NCBI GenBank assembly: GCA_028822445.1
Contig: JAPKDQ010000002.1
Location: 434,001 to 498,000, forward strand
Length of the DNA stretch: 64,000 nucleotides
Source: Rhodospirillaceae bacterium
Lineage (GTDB): Bacteria > Pseudomonadota > Alphaproteobacteria > Rhodospirillales > Rhodospirillaceae
Reading direction: 5' to 3'
Both the position numbers and the translations under genes were made by a program. The notes beneath the pieces are model-generated. The model ran no database searches. It worked only from the letters and a program-made list of their open reading frames with translations, and had not been told where the DNA came from. The first letter of the stretch is position 1; each line of letters opens with the position of its first letter. This document shows positions 1 through 9,804 of the stretch, piece by piece.

Positions 1-587
1 GTCTTGGCACCAACTCGCTTCTTGATATCGTCGTCTTCGGTCGCGCCGCGGCTCTGCGTTGCGCCGAAACCATAACGCCAGGCGCGTCTCTGCCAGACTT
101 ACCTAAAGATTCCGCTGATTATGCGTTGGGGCGCCTTGATAAAACGCGCAATGCCAACGGTGGATCAACGACCTCAGAGATTCGCGGTAAGATGCAGCAT
201 GCGATGCAGAACGATGCTGCTGTCTTCCGAACATCTAAGACACTCAAAGAAGGCTGCGATAAGTTAGATGCGATTGCCAAATCTATTTCCGACCTCAAGG
301 TCTCGGACCGCAGCCTTATCTTTAATACTGATCTCATCGAAGCGCTTGAGCTTGAAAACTTGATGGCCTGTGCGCTATCCACCATCGTTGGTGCTGAAGC
401 GCGGCATGAAAGTCGCGGCGCCCATGCCCACGAAGATTATCCAGACCGTGATGATGCGAACTGGATGAAACACACGCTGGCGTACTTGAAGGAAGACTGG
501 ACCATCAATCTCGATTACCGGCCGGTCCACACGTATACCTTGTCTGAGGACGTTGCGTATATTGAGCCGAAAGCTCGGGTGTATTAG
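1..587 (+). CDS. sdhA: Succinate dehydrogenase flavoprotein subunit, C-terminal part
   Basis: This is the 3' end of the FAD-carrying subunit that oxidises succinate to fumarate in the TCA cycle and passes electrons to SdhB. The reading frame is open from base 3 and its first residues match the conserved [17 protein letters not shown] segment of the FAD domain. The rest is the helical C-terminal domain, with the typical [19 protein letters not shown] stretch and a late YRPVHTYTL. It ends 11 bases before sdhB and shares an AGGAG ribosome site with it, as in the usual sdhCDAB operon. The N-terminal part lies outside the window. Identity is secure from family knowledge of these motifs. Confidence 0.96.
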   Translation, partial: LGTNSLLDIVVFGRAAALRCAETITPGASLPDLPKDSADYALGRLDKTRNANGGSTTSEIRGKMQHAMQNDAAVFRTSKTLKEGCDKLDAIAKSISDLKVSDRSLIFNTDLIEALELENLMACALSTIVGAEARHESRGAHAHEDYPDRDDANWMKHTLAYLKEDWTINLDYRPVHTYTLSEDVAYIEPKARVY

Positions 588-598
588 GAGCAGTATGG

Positions 599-1381
599 AT
601 GGTTGAATTTACCCTACCGAAGAACTCTAAGGTCAAGAAGGGCACAGCCCACCCAAAGCCTGAAGGCGCGACAAACACCAGAAAGTTTTCAGTCTACCGC
701 TATGACCCTGACACGGAAAGCAATCCGCAACTCGATACTTATGAAGTCGACATGGATAGTTGTGGCCCCATGGTGTTGGACGCGCTCCTTAAAATTAAGG
801 ATGAGATGGATTCAACACTAACGCTGCGTAGATCTTGCCGTGAAGGCATCTGTGGTTCGTGCGCCATGAATATCGATGGCCGCAATACGCTGGCCTGCTT
901 GAAGCCAATCGAAGAGTGTAAGAGTGACGTCAAAATCTATCCGCTGCCGCACTTACCAGTGGTTAAAGATTTGGTGCCAGACGTCAACCATATCTACGCG
1001 CAGCTCACCTCGATTGAACCGTGGATGAAGGTTGACACACCGCCACCGCCCAACGGAGAGCGCAAGCAATCTCCGCAAGAGCGTGCCGAGCTCGATGGTT
1101 TGTGGGAATGCATTTTGTGTTTCTGTTGCACGACCAGTTGCCCAAGCTACTGGTGGAATGGTGACCGCTATCTTGGCCCAGCTGTGTTGTTGCAAGCCGC
1201 ACGCTGGATTAACGACAGTCGTGACGAGGCGACCGGCGAGCGTTTGGACGAGCTAGAAGACCCATTCCGCCTGTATCGCTGTCATACAATCATGAATTGC
1301 ACGAACTCCTGCCCAAAGGGTCTTAACCCGGCTAAGGCCATTGCAGACATCAAATCCAAGATGGTGGAGCGCATGGGCTAA
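599..1381 (+). CDS. sdhB: Succinate dehydrogenase iron-sulfur subunit
   Basis: This 260-residue subunit moves electrons from the SdhA flavin to the membrane quinone site through three iron-sulfur clusters. The ligand motifs are visible: CREGICGSC near residue 80 for the 2Fe-2S cluster, [12 protein letters not shown] near residue 170 for the 4Fe-4S cluster, and [12 protein letters not shown] near residue 230 for the 3Fe-4S cluster. The YWWN segment expected at the quinone pocket follows the second motif. The start is the ATG preceded by AGGAG at about 8 bases. The usual family form of the second motif has a small residue where this one has Phe (CILCFCC), a minor variation. It is the last gene of the operon and is followed by a good terminator. 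Confidence 0.97.
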   Translation: MVEFTLPKNSKVKKGTAHPKPEGATNTRKFSVYRYDPDTESNPQLDTYEVDMDSCGPMVLDALLKIKDEMDSTLTLRRSCREGICGSCAMNIDGRNTLACLKPIEECKSDVKIYPLPHLPVVKDLVPDVNHIYAQLTSIEPWMKVDTPPPPNGERKQSPQERAELDGLWECILCFCCTTSCPSYWWNGDRYLGPAVLLQAARWINDSRDEATGERLDELEDPFRLYRCHTIMNCTNSCPKGLNPAKAIADIKSKMVERMG

Positions 1382-1408
1382 CCGGAACCGTATCTTTTCT
1401 TTCATATG

Positions 1409-1442
1409 AATGGCCGTCGGTTTTCATCGGCGGCCATTTTTC
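1409..1442 (+). terminator. Intrinsic terminator of the sdh operon
   Basis: An 11-base arm aatggccgtcg and its near-complement cggcggccatt flank an 8-base loop, and the second arm runs into a short T tract. It lies 28 bases after the sdhB stop, where the operon should end. Confidence 0.8.
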
Positions 1443-1456
1443 TTACTAAATATGGG

Positions 1457-1864
1457 TTACCCTGCTGGTGATACGCACTTAAAATAAGCGCGCGTCGGGT
1501 TCGAGATCGAGCATGATAGGATGTCTTCGCGATCAAAATTTGGCACCCGGTCCGTTTTTGCGCATTCGGATTCCGCCATTTTCATCACGGCGGCCGGCGT
1601 GGCGGAGCGGCTGTTGTAGCAAATTGCCACCGTATTCGCGTTTGATTGCCCGACGGTGCGGTTTGAACCCGCTTCCCGTCGACCATCGATGAATGGGCCA
1701 GCGGCGCAGCCGCTGAGTCCAACTAAAGCTAGAATACCCACTAAAATATAGAGATTTACTGGCCTCTTCTCAGTCGCGAAGCGAGCGATCTCGCACGTTC
1801 TATGGGTCAAAAAGTGTATTCTCGGTTGCACCGTGTTGTGATCCGTCGTAGTTCGATGGGGCAT
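1457..1864 (-). CDS. Small predicted lipoprotein, unknown function
   Basis: The convincing part encodes a hydrophobic stretch (ILVGILALVGLSGC) ending in a lipobox, so the mature protein should be a lipid-anchored polypeptide of about 80 residues facing the periplasm. The mature part holds four further cysteines (in AICYNS, SECAK, ILSCS, YFKCV), which could form two disulfides. The start is unclear: the nearest in-frame ATG, used here, gives an unusually long n-region, while GTG at 1739-1741 would leave too short a signal. Upstream sequence in this frame may be untranslated. I do not recognise the family. It converges on sdhB across the terminator and diverges from zapE. Confidence 0.5.
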   Translation of the reverse strand: MPHRTTTDHNTVQPRIHFLTHRTCEIARFATEKRPVNLYILVGILALVGLSGCAAGPFIDGRREAGSNRTVGQSNANTVAICYNSRSATPAAVMKMAESECAKTDRVPNFDREDILSCSISNPTRAYFKCVSPAG

Positions 1865-2145
1865 GCATGCAAGAGGCGTTATCACGCCCAAGCGGTACTG
1901 TTTATCTTTGGCGCGGGGCGCGCACAAGTCGAGGGTAATTTTCCATTATTGTCAGCCCTGACGACCCACTAAATTCGGGCGAGAAGTATCGCCTTGTTAC
2001 ACGAAGTAATTTCGATAGCTTGGTTTGCGCCTCTATCCTGAAGGAAACAACCTGATCGATGGGATCAAGTCCACCAACCCTTAGGTTGCTTCATTAGTGT
2101 AAACTTAGCGCTAACATAGGTGCGAAATAGGTGAAGTCTTTAATC

Positions 2146-3267
2146 ATGACTAACGGCCCTCTTGCGCGATACCGCTCGCTCGTTGCAGAAGGCGCATTAA
2201 AGCCTGATCCGGCGCAAGAGCTTGTAGCGGAAAAACTCAATAGCCTTCATGGCGCTCTCCAGTCCTATAAGCCAAAAAGTAGTCGCAAGGGGTGGATGGG
2301 TGGCTTTGGTCTAACCGGACAACATGACTTAGCAACGCCGCCTTTAGGCCTGTATCTGTTCGGCGGCGTTGGCGTTGGCAAGTCCATGTTGATGGACCTG
2401 TTGGTCGACTCTATGCCCGAGCGGGCCACCCGGCTGCATTTCCACGAATTTATGCGTAACATTCATAGCGAAGTGCACCGCGCGCGTCAGTTGCCAGGCA
2501 CTTACGATGGTGACCCAATCCCACGTATTGCGGACGGCATTGCTGATGCGGCGGTTTTGTTGTGTTTTGACGAAATGGAAGTGCGCGATATTGCGGACGC
2601 GATGATTCTTGCTCGTGTGTTCGCTCGGTTGTTTGAGCGGGGTGTGGTTATCGTCACCACATCCAACCGTCATCCCGATGATCTGTACAAAGATGGTTTG
2701 CAACGGGAAAAGTTTTTACCGTTCATTGAGTTGCTGAAAGACCGAATGGATGTGCTGCAACTTGAGGCGCAGCAAGATTACCGCTTGGGCCGCATTCTTG
2801 GAGATGCGGTTTACCACGCCCCCCTAGGTGAGGCAGCGACGGCCGCTCTTGATGCGGCCTGGAGCCGGCTGACTGATGATGCTGTGCCCGAACCGGACAG
2901 CATTACTGTTAAGGGTCGGAGAATCGCAATCCCCGCTGCGGCACACCAAGTGGCGCGCTTTTCATTCTCTGATCTTTGTGAGCAGCCTTTGGGGCCGATC
3001 GATTACCTGGAGATAGGAGCGCAGTTCTGCACGGTTATTCTGGATGATATTCGAGCGCTTGGCCCAGACGAGCGTAATGCTGCTCGTCGCTTTGTTACGC
3101 TCATCGATGCGCTTTATGAACATCGGTCCGTGTTGATCTGTTCCGCCGCGACGCCGCCAGATACGATTTACGAAGGCGATGATTGGAAGTTTGAATTCCA
3201 ACGTACGGCGTCGAGATTGATAGAGATGCAAGCGGAAGATTACATTCGCCAGCACCACTTGGAGTAG
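2146..3267 (+). CDS. zapE: AFG1/ZapE-family ATPase
   Basis: This 373-residue P-loop ATPase belongs to the AFG1-like family; in E. coli ZapE associates with the division ring, and the mitochondrial relative Afg1 is linked to respiratory complex turnover. The Walker A motif GGVGVGKS and the Walker B CFDEMEV are clear, followed by the sensor VTTSNRHPDDLY. I use the ATG at 2146, because family members begin close to GPLARYRxLV; a GTG 15 bases upstream is in frame but has a poorer ribosome site. In alphaproteobacteria this gene commonly lies between sdhB and mdh, as here. A perfect TTAGCGCTAA palindrome lies about 30 bases before the start. Confidence 0.92.
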   Translation: MTNGPLARYRSLVAEGALKPDPAQELVAEKLNSLHGALQSYKPKSSRKGWMGGFGLTGQHDLATPPLGLYLFGGVGVGKSMLMDLLVDSMPERATRLHFHEFMRNIHSEVHRARQLPGTYDGDPIPRIADGIADAAVLLCFDEMEVRDIADAMILARVFARLFERGVVIVTTSNRHPDDLYKDGLQREKFLPFIELLKDRMDVLQLEAQQDYRLGRILGDAVYHAPLGEAATAALDAAWSRLTDDAVPEPDSITVKGRRIAIPAAAHQVARFSFSDLCEQPLGPIDYLEIGAQFCTVILDDIRALGPDERNAARRFVTLIDALYEHRSVLICSAATPPDTIYEGDDWKFEFQRTASRLIEMQAEDYIRQHHLE

Positions 3268-3271
3268 GCGG

Positions 3272-3747
3272 CTAGAGCGCGGTGTCGACGCTCTTGCGAA
3301 ACTTCATCTGTTCCATAATTGCGGCACTCTCTTCTTCGTCTTAGATGGGGGCGGCTGGATGAGTAACAGAAGCCTGACACCATCGTGCGTACCTTCTGGA
3401 ACCACCATCTTGAGGTTAGGTCGGTTCCATTGCACCTGTCCGCCGTGCCTAGAAATGCTGCGCAATAAAATGAGCTATTGAGTTGGGCTGCGCGCGCCCT
3501 GGGTTGGCGTTGATGTGCGAAGCAATGATCTCGGCCATGGTTTTTTCGCGCGAAACCTGCGCAGGGCGGCCTCGCTCAATGTTTCTTTAGCGCTCTCTGC
3601 TTCACTATGCCCCACATTGCCGTGGATAAACGCGATAAACCGATCTCTGTTAGGGCTGTCCCCCGGTCTTGATGTCGTGACAACACAGAATGCAGAGAAA
3701 CAGCCATTTTCCGGGCCGCTGAACTTTTCGCACACTTGCTCCGCCAT
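3272..3747 (-). pseudogene. Frameshifted remnant of a small unrecognised gene
   Basis: On the minus strand an ATG at 3747 opens a protein-like frame (MAEQVCEKFSGPENG...) that holds to a run of six A (3540-3545). There the sensible continuation moves to the -1 frame, giving MAEIIASHINANPG and a stop at 3449-3451. Beyond that, two more protein-like pieces lie in different frames: one with HGGQVQWNRPNLKMVVPEG, the last ending in MEQMKFRKSVDTAL at the stop 3272-3274. This suggests one decayed gene of about 150 codons, or two small ones. I do not recognise the family. It fills most of the 577-base space between zapE and mdh; I see nothing else there except the mdh ribosome site. Confidence 0.4.
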
Positions 3748-3805
3748 CTTTTTCGCGCTACCAACCCGAAAGGGGTTTTGACCCCCAAGAATTAACCTTT
3801 TCTGA

Positions 3806-4810
<1,005 letters not shown>

Positions 4811-4878
4811 GACGCGAAAAATAAGAAGGCGGCAAGGTGAATTCGGCTTGTCCTTAATCACGGCTGCAGGGGAAAACC

Positions 4879-6078
4879 ATGAATATTCATGAGTATCAGG
4901 CCAAGCAGGTCTTAAAGAAATACGGCGTGCCTGTTCCAGATGGCGGTGTGGCTTACACTGCTGCTGAAGCCGAAAAGGTTGCTTCCGGCATGGGCGGCGC
5001 GGTGTTCGTTGTAAAGGCTCAAATCCATGCGGGCGGGCGCGGCAAGGGCGCCTTCAAAGAGGACGAAGGTAATGGTAAGGGCGGAGTGCGCGTTTGTAAG
5101 TCTATCGCTGAGGTTAAAGAGAACGCAGCCGATATGATTGGCAAGACCTTAGTCACGCACCAAACTGGACCTTCGGGTAAGGAAGTGAAGCGCATCTATG
5201 TTGAAGAAGGGTGTGCCATTGAGCGTGAGCTGTACTTGTCGATTCTGATTGACCGGGAAACCAGCCGTGTGACGATTATGGCGTCAACGGAAGGTGGCAT
5301 GAATATTGAAGAAGTTGCGGCCGAAACACCTGAAAAAATCCTACTGCAGTCGATTGACCCAGCCACGGGCATTCAGGGGTTCCATTGCCGCAAAATCGCT
5401 TTTGCATTGGGTCTTGAGGGCGGTCAGATCAAAGCCTGCGCCAAGCTTCTCGGCGCGCTATACGAAGCCTTTCTGGCAACAGATGCGTCACTGCTTGAAA
5501 TCAATCCATTGGTTGTTACCAAATCTGGGGATGTGATCCCTCTCGACGCCAAAATGAATTTCGATTCAAACGCGATGTACCGCCAGCCTAACATCGAAGA
5601 CCTTCGTGATGAAGACGAAGAGGACCCCATGGAGTTGGAGGCGTCCAAGCACGAGCTGAACTACATTAAGCTCGATGGCACGATTGGCTGCATGGTCAAC
5701 GGCGCTGGTTTGGCTATGTCGACTATGGACATCATTCAGCTGCACGGCGGCTCGCCGGCGAACTTCCTCGATGTTGGTGGCGGCGCCACGGCAGAGCGAG
5801 TGACAACGGCGTTCAAGATCATTCTGTCCGATCCCAACGTTGAGGGCATCTTGGTCAACATCTTTGGTGGCATCATGCGCTGTGATGTGATTGCTGAAGG
5901 TGTGGTCCAAGCCGCTAAGGAAGTTAGTTTGAGCGTTCCCTTAGTTGTGCGCCTTGCGGGCACTAACGTGGAACTTGGCAAGAAGATTATGGCCGACTCT
6001 GGCCTTCCCATTATTTCTGCCAATGACCTCGGCGATGCGGCAGTAAAAGTCGTGGCAGCAGCGAAGGAGGCAGCGTAA
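4879..6078 (+). CDS. sucC: Succinyl-CoA synthetase beta subunit
   Basis: SucC binds the nucleotide through an ATP-grasp fold and, with SucD, converts succinyl-CoA to succinate while making ATP or GTP. The opening [20 protein letters not shown] is typical, followed by the [12 protein letters not shown] nucleotide loop, the ATP-grasp glutamate in [10 protein letters not shown], and the C-terminal [10 protein letters not shown] segment that contacts SucD. The length of 399 residues is standard. Its stop codon shares one base with the sucD start (TAATG), indicating translational coupling that keeps the two subunits balanced. Confidence 0.97.
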   Translation: MNIHEYQAKQVLKKYGVPVPDGGVAYTAAEAEKVASGMGGAVFVVKAQIHAGGRGKGAFKEDEGNGKGGVRVCKSIAEVKENAADMIGKTLVTHQTGPSGKEVKRIYVEEGCAIERELYLSILIDRETSRVTIMASTEGGMNIEEVAAETPEKILLQSIDPATGIQGFHCRKIAFALGLEGGQIKACAKLLGALYEAFLATDASLLEINPLVVTKSGDVIPLDAKMNFDSNAMYRQPNIEDLRDEDEEDPMELEASKHELNYIKLDGTIGCMVNGAGLAMSTMDIIQLHGGSPANFLDVGGGATAERVTTAFKIILSDPNVEGILVNIFGGIMRCDVIAEGVVQAAKEVSLSVPLVVRLAGTNVELGKKIMADSGLPIISANDLGDAAVKVVAAAKEAA

Positions 6079-6953
6079 TGGCCGTTCTCGTTGATAAAAA
6101 TACTAAGGTCCTATGTCAAGGTTTTACCGGCAGCCAGGGAACCTTCCACTCAGAGCAAGCAATTGCATATGGCACACAAATGGTTGGTGGTGTAACGCCA
6201 GGAAAAGGTGGCGCCAGGCATCTCGATTTGCCGGTTTTCAACACGGTTGCTGAAGCGGCCACAGATACGGGCGCAAATGCTTCTGTTATTTATGTCCCAC
6301 CACCATTTGCGGCAGACGCCATTCTCGAAGCGATCGACGCTGAAATTCCTTTAGTAGTCTGCATCACTGAAGGCATTCCTGTGCTCGACATGGTTCGCGT
6401 AAAGCGAGCGCTGACGGGTTCGTCGACGCGCCTCATTGGCCCGAATTGCCCCGGCATCATTACGCCGGGTGAATGTAAGATCGGTATCATGCCTGGTCAC
6501 ATTCATCAGAAGGGTAAGATTGGTGTGGTGTCTCGCTCCGGTACGTTGACCTACGAAGCAGTTGGCCAAACAACTGCAGCAGGCCTGGGGCAGACAACCT
6601 GTATTGGTATTGGTGGCGACCCGGTTAACGGCACCAACTTTATCGATTGCCTTGATGCATTCCTCGCCGATGACGAAACCGAAGGCATCATCATGATTGG
6701 TGAGATTGGCGGCACGGCTGAGGAAGAAGCAGCTGAGTTCTATACTCAGTCCAAAATCAAAAAGCCTATCTGTGGTTTTGTTGCTGGGGTTACCGCCCCG
6801 CCAGGAAAACGCATGGGCCATGCAGGGGCGATTATATCCGGTGGTCAGGGCACAGCAGACTCCAAGATTGATGCCATGAAGATGGCGGGCTTCCATGTTG
6901 CGGAAAGCCCTGCAGCGCTTGGGTCTACGATGCTTGAAGCTATGAAGGGCTAA
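6078..6953 (+). CDS. sucD: Succinyl-CoA synthetase alpha subunit
   Basis: SucD carries the CoA-binding Rossmann domain and the histidine that is phosphorylated during catalysis. CoA-site residues are seen in [13 protein letters not shown] near residue 16, and the active histidine lies in [14 protein letters not shown] near residue 245. The 291-residue length matches the family. It is coupled to sucC through the TAATG overlap. In many alphaproteobacteria sucA follows directly; here about 2.85 kb of other genes intervene. The 212 bases after its stop hold no clear terminator. Confidence 0.97.
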   Translation: MAVLVDKNTKVLCQGFTGSQGTFHSEQAIAYGTQMVGGVTPGKGGARHLDLPVFNTVAEAATDTGANASVIYVPPPFAADAILEAIDAEIPLVVCITEGIPVLDMVRVKRALTGSSTRLIGPNCPGIITPGECKIGIMPGHIHQKGKIGVVSRSGTLTYEAVGQTTAAGLGQTTCIGIGGDPVNGTNFIDCLDAFLADDETEGIIMIGEIGGTAEEEAAEFYTQSKIKKPICGFVAGVTAPPGKRMGHAGAIISGGQGTADSKIDAMKMAGFHVAESPAALGSTMLEAMKG

Positions 6954-7165
6954 AACGGGTCAGGGCTACTGCGCAGGGCGCGGGTGCCCCCCGGCGACGA
7001 ATATGCAGCCCCGCCTGCGAGCAAAGCCCATTTTGACGAGAACCATGGCTTTGAAGTAACTGCAAAGTCCGCCGTACCGTTGGTCCTGCCGACCCGGATC
7101 TTTTTTAGCCGACTTGCAAACCTTAGTCTCTAGACAGACCGTTCTTCCTGGTCTTTGATAAGGGT

Positions 7166-8044
7166 ATGCATCTCCCAGGGCCTTTTGACATTGTACGTGT
7201 CGTAGAAATGGAGGGCGCGTTTCGCGCACCAGAGTTTCTTTTCCCGGAGGCGACTGAAGAAGCAGTACGTGCGTCCAAAGTTGCCACTGACCCTCGGTTT
7301 TACAATGCCGAGACCCACAAGCTGGTCATGTCCTTCCATACGTTGGTGATTAAGACGCCACGCCATAACATTCTTGTCGACACCTGTATTGGAAATGACA
7401 AAGAACGCCCCGAATTATTGGACTGGCATCAGCGCACCGGTCCGTTTTTGGCTGATCTCGCCACCGCCGGCGTGCCAGCGGAAAGCATCGATTTTGTATT
7501 GTGTACCCATCTACACGCTGACCATGTTGGCTGGAACACTAAACTTTTTGATGGACGCTGGGTGCCGACATTTCCGAATGCGAAGTACCTGATGGCGCGT
7601 ACCGAAGTTGAACACTGGAACGAGGTGCGTAAAACATCCGATAAGCCTGCAAACCACCGGTCGTGGGACGATAGCGTCCAACCCATCCTTGATGCGGGCC
7701 AGGCGCTAGTTATCGATTCAGATTATGAAATTGAACATGGAATTCATCTTATCCCAGCGCCAGGTCATACGCCGGGTAACGTGATCCTGCATGTCAGCGA
7801 TGGCAAAGAGCGCGCCTATCTTATCGGCGACACTATTCACCACCCTCTGCAAATTGAGCACCCAGATTGGTCGAGCAGTTTTTGCTCCGACCCCAATTTA
7901 TCCCGCGTAACGCGCAAAGAATTTTTGAATACGGTGGCTGAGACAGACTCCCTTGTAATGCCCGCACACTTTGGAACGCCGACAGCCGTTCGCATTACCG
8001 GTGATTCAACGGGCTATAATTTCGAGACAGTAGAAAAAAGTTAA
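7166..8044 (+). CDS. Metallo-beta-lactamase-fold hydrolase
   Basis: This 292-residue soluble protein has the metal-binding motif THLHADH at residues 114-120, a third histidine in PAPGHTPGN near residue 195, and the bridging aspartate in LIGDTIHHP, so a dinuclear zinc hydrolase site looks complete. Such proteins act on lactones, thioesters or phosphodiesters; quorum-quenching lactonases share this layout, but the substrate cannot be told from sequence. There is no signal peptide, so it should be cytoplasmic. The ATG follows AAGGG at a short distance. It is the first gene of the segment that separates sucCD from sucAB. Confidence 0.85.
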   Translation: MHLPGPFDIVRVVEMEGAFRAPEFLFPEATEEAVRASKVATDPRFYNAETHKLVMSFHTLVIKTPRHNILVDTCIGNDKERPELLDWHQRTGPFLADLATAGVPAESIDFVLCTHLHADHVGWNTKLFDGRWVPTFPNAKYLMARTEVEHWNEVRKTSDKPANHRSWDDSVQPILDAGQALVIDSDYEIEHGIHLIPAPGHTPGNVILHVSDGKERAYLIGDTIHHPLQIEHPDWSSSFCSDPNLSRVTRKEFLNTVAETDSLVMPAHFGTPTAVRITGDSTGYNFETVEKS

Positions 8045-8209
8045 TTACCCAGCCTTAAAGTCGCTGCCACATAGGTTGGCGTCTATTTTGGTTGCGCCTT
8101 CCTTGTTCAGTTTAACGAATTTCTGTTTCACGCTCTCCCAAAGCTCTACGCAGACTTGGTCTTCGGCGCGCCGTGCCGATATGACGCCATGCTCGAGTAA
8201 TTCATCCAT
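8045..8209 (-). CDS. Small hypothetical protein
   Basis: This 54-residue ORF starts at an ATG (MDELLEHG) and ends head-on against the MBL hydrolase, with the two stop codons adjacent. The residue mix looks protein-like and mostly helical, with two cysteines (in DQVCVEL and ANLCGS). An in-frame extension upstream (SKGKIAARIST) also looks protein-like but has no good start. No ribosome site is evident. It may be a genuine small gene or the end of a decayed one. I do not recognise it. Confidence 0.35.
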   Translation of the reverse strand: MDELLEHGVISARRAEDQVCVELWESVKQKFVKLNKEGATKIDANLCGSDFKAG

Positions 8210-8309
8210 TGTGCTTATTCGGGCGGCGATTTTCCCTTTTGACCGCCCGCGATGTCGTAAACAATGAGAACGCGCACCCAATTAACTCTACTTGTTGGCA
8301 TTGTTTAAT

Positions 8310-8319
8310 CCCCCCCCCC
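8310..8319. repeat. Ten-base C homopolymer
   Basis: A run of ten C residues in the spacer upstream of the isochorismatase-like gene and behind the 5' end of the small minus-strand ORF. It lies outside any supported coding frame. Such tracts change length by slippage and are also prone to sequencing error. Confidence 0.9.
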
Positions 8320-8411
8320 GCGGTCGCGTGGTGTCCAAATGATTCTTTCGCCCCTATCCACTCTAAAACTCCGGCGTTAAGGTTGGCTCATATTTAAAGG
8401 GGCGCGCGGCA

Positions 8412-8495
8412 ATGGTAGATGACAGTTTTCCGAGCGATGGCGTGCCGACACAGGTGCTGACCGGCCAGATTGATGTGGACGATATCGATGATTGA
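8412..8495 (+). CDS. 27-residue acidic micro-ORF overlapping the hydrolase start
   Basis: ATG at 8412 opens 27 codons (MVDDSFPSDGVPTQVLTG and an acidic DVDDIDD tail). AAGGGG lies about 10 bases upstream. Its stop lies inside the first codons of the isochorismatase-like gene, overlapping by 8 bases. Seven or more acidic residues and no lysine or arginine make it unlike random sequence. It could be a coupled leader peptide or the tail of a lost gene. Translation is not shown. Confidence 0.3.
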   Translation: MVDDSFPSDGVPTQVLTGQIDVDDIDD

Positions 8496-9144
8496 TTGGC
8501 CTCTCGATCCAGCGCGCACTGCGCTGATCAACGTTGACCTTCAAAATGTTTTTGTTGAAGGGTTCGATATTTCTGCGACCGATGGCCCCGAGGTGGTGCA
8601 ACGTCTCAATAAGTTGTCCCGTGTCTGTCGGGATCACGGCATGATGGTGATTCACACTATCAATGAAATCCGCGCCGATGGTTCTAATCGTGGGGTAGCG
8701 TCTGAGGTGGTAACCGCGTACCTGCAAAGCACAGGAACCAGCCGCAAGGGCGGGATTTCCGCTGGTTCCGACGGGGCCAAGCTTCATGATTCCCTTGAAG
8801 TCGAGCCTAGCGATGTTCTGCTGTCGAAGCCGCGCTACGGATCGTTCACCGGCACGGACCTGGATCTCATTCTGCGCACCAATAATATCGAGGCGGTTAT
8901 CATTGGTGGCATAGCCACTAATGTTTGTTGCGATACAACTGCGCGGGAAGCGAACCAACGGGACTACAAAGTCTTCTTTTTATCCGATGGTACGGGCAAC
9001 CACGGTATGCAGGGGCTATCTGCTGAAGTGATTAAGGATGCAACTCTCGCAGCTGTCCGCCTAGCCTTTGGCCAGGTTCTGACGGTTGATGAAACCATCG
9101 CCAAGATCAAAGGTGGCGGTCAAGAAAATGTTGCTGCCGAATAA
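8488..9144 (+). CDS. Isochorismatase-family cysteine hydrolase
   Basis: This 218-residue enzyme belongs to the cysteine hydrolases that cleave amides or vinyl ethers (nicotinamidase, isochorismatase, ureidoacrylate hydrolase). The catalytic triad can be placed: Asp17 in NVDLQN, Lys114 in LLSKPRYGSF, and Cys147 in GIATNVCCDTTAR, the last preceded by the cis-peptide region usual for the family. The start chosen is the ATG giving MIDWPLDP; a TTG 18 bases upstream is in frame but adds no conserved residues. The substrate is not determinable. It overlaps a micro-ORF and follows the MBL hydrolase in the same direction. Confidence 0.85.
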   Translation: MIDWPLDPARTALINVDLQNVFVEGFDISATDGPEVVQRLNKLSRVCRDHGMMVIHTINEIRADGSNRGVASEVVTAYLQSTGTSRKGGISAGSDGAKLHDSLEVEPSDVLLSKPRYGSFTGTDLDLILRTNNIEAVIIGGIATNVCCDTTAREANQRDYKVFFLSDGTGNHGMQGLSAEVIKDATLAAVRLAFGQVLTVDETIAKIKGGGQENVAAE

Positions 9145-9148
9145 CGCT

Positions 9149-9419
9149 CTAGACTGCAGCGGAGACTTTGCGGTCAAGAACGATGTCTTGCAGTCTTACC
9201 GCATCGGTTAAGATTTTATCAGCGGTGTCCGCATTTACATCAAGTTCTTCCACGGTCGCTGCTAAATGTCAGCGCGATGAGACCAAAATGCGTTTCGTTT
9301 AGGTTTATTTTCTCGACGAAAGGTTGACGGGGATTGCGCATATAGGTTTTGACGTTTGAAGCAAACCCGCCCATAGCGCTGGCTAGGAATTTGGCCTGTG
9401 ACCGATGCTTATGCTCCAT
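9149..9419 (-). pseudogene. Frameshifted small gene, unknown function
   Basis: An ATG at 9417-9419 with AAGGA 8 bases upstream opens a frame (MEHKHRSQAKFLASAMGG...) that reads well to about 9260. Skipping one base there gives a second protein-like stretch, ATVEELDVNADTADKILTDA, running to a stop at 9149-9151. Joined, the product would be about 90 residues. The uncorrected frame stops early, at 9240-9242, with an unlike tail (SSDRGRT). It is either decayed, or carries a one-base error; the good ribosome site argues it was recently functional. I do not recognise the family. Confidence 0.4.
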
Positions 9420-9804
9420 ATTGCTGTCCTTAAAAGAATGGCGCCAGCTCAAAATCTGCGAAGACTTTGGCATAAAGAGTTGTGCCGTTGCATTTTCAGC
9501 TAATTGTTAGCCCACACGCTCCAGGAAATTGGTTGTGTAGCCCCCTGAATTTTGATTATTCACTTTAAAACCCAGGCTTTTTAACCTGTTTATGCTATTG
9601 CGAACTTTAGGTCAGGGCTGTTGATCCGTGCAGAGGAGTGCCAGGTTGCTATCCTTTTGAAGTGTAATCGAGGTCAAATTATCCTTTTGTCACGGTAAGT
9701 TACCTTCGGTACGCGTTGTTTTAACATTTTGTTTCGTCTAAAAAGCTCACAAGAGCGGAAGCCGCCCTTTTGGGTCGGTTGTTTCACCTAGGGACAGATA
9801 CGTC
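9420..9804. other. Intergenic region before the sucA operon
   Basis: About 385 bases without a supported gene. It presumably carries the promoter for sucAB-lpdA, but I cannot place a confident -35/-10 pair. A direct repeat tatccttttg occurs at 9650-9659 and 9680-9689, 30 bases apart; its meaning is unknown. Confidence 0.4.

Noticed and set aside
6351-6896. Minus-strand ORF of 181 codons
   Set aside because: Antisense to sucD, with low-complexity composition and no ribosome site.
8310-8319. Phase-variable C tract controlling a gene
   Set aside because: No coding frame or promoter spacing that depends on its length can be shown; it may be a base-call artefact.
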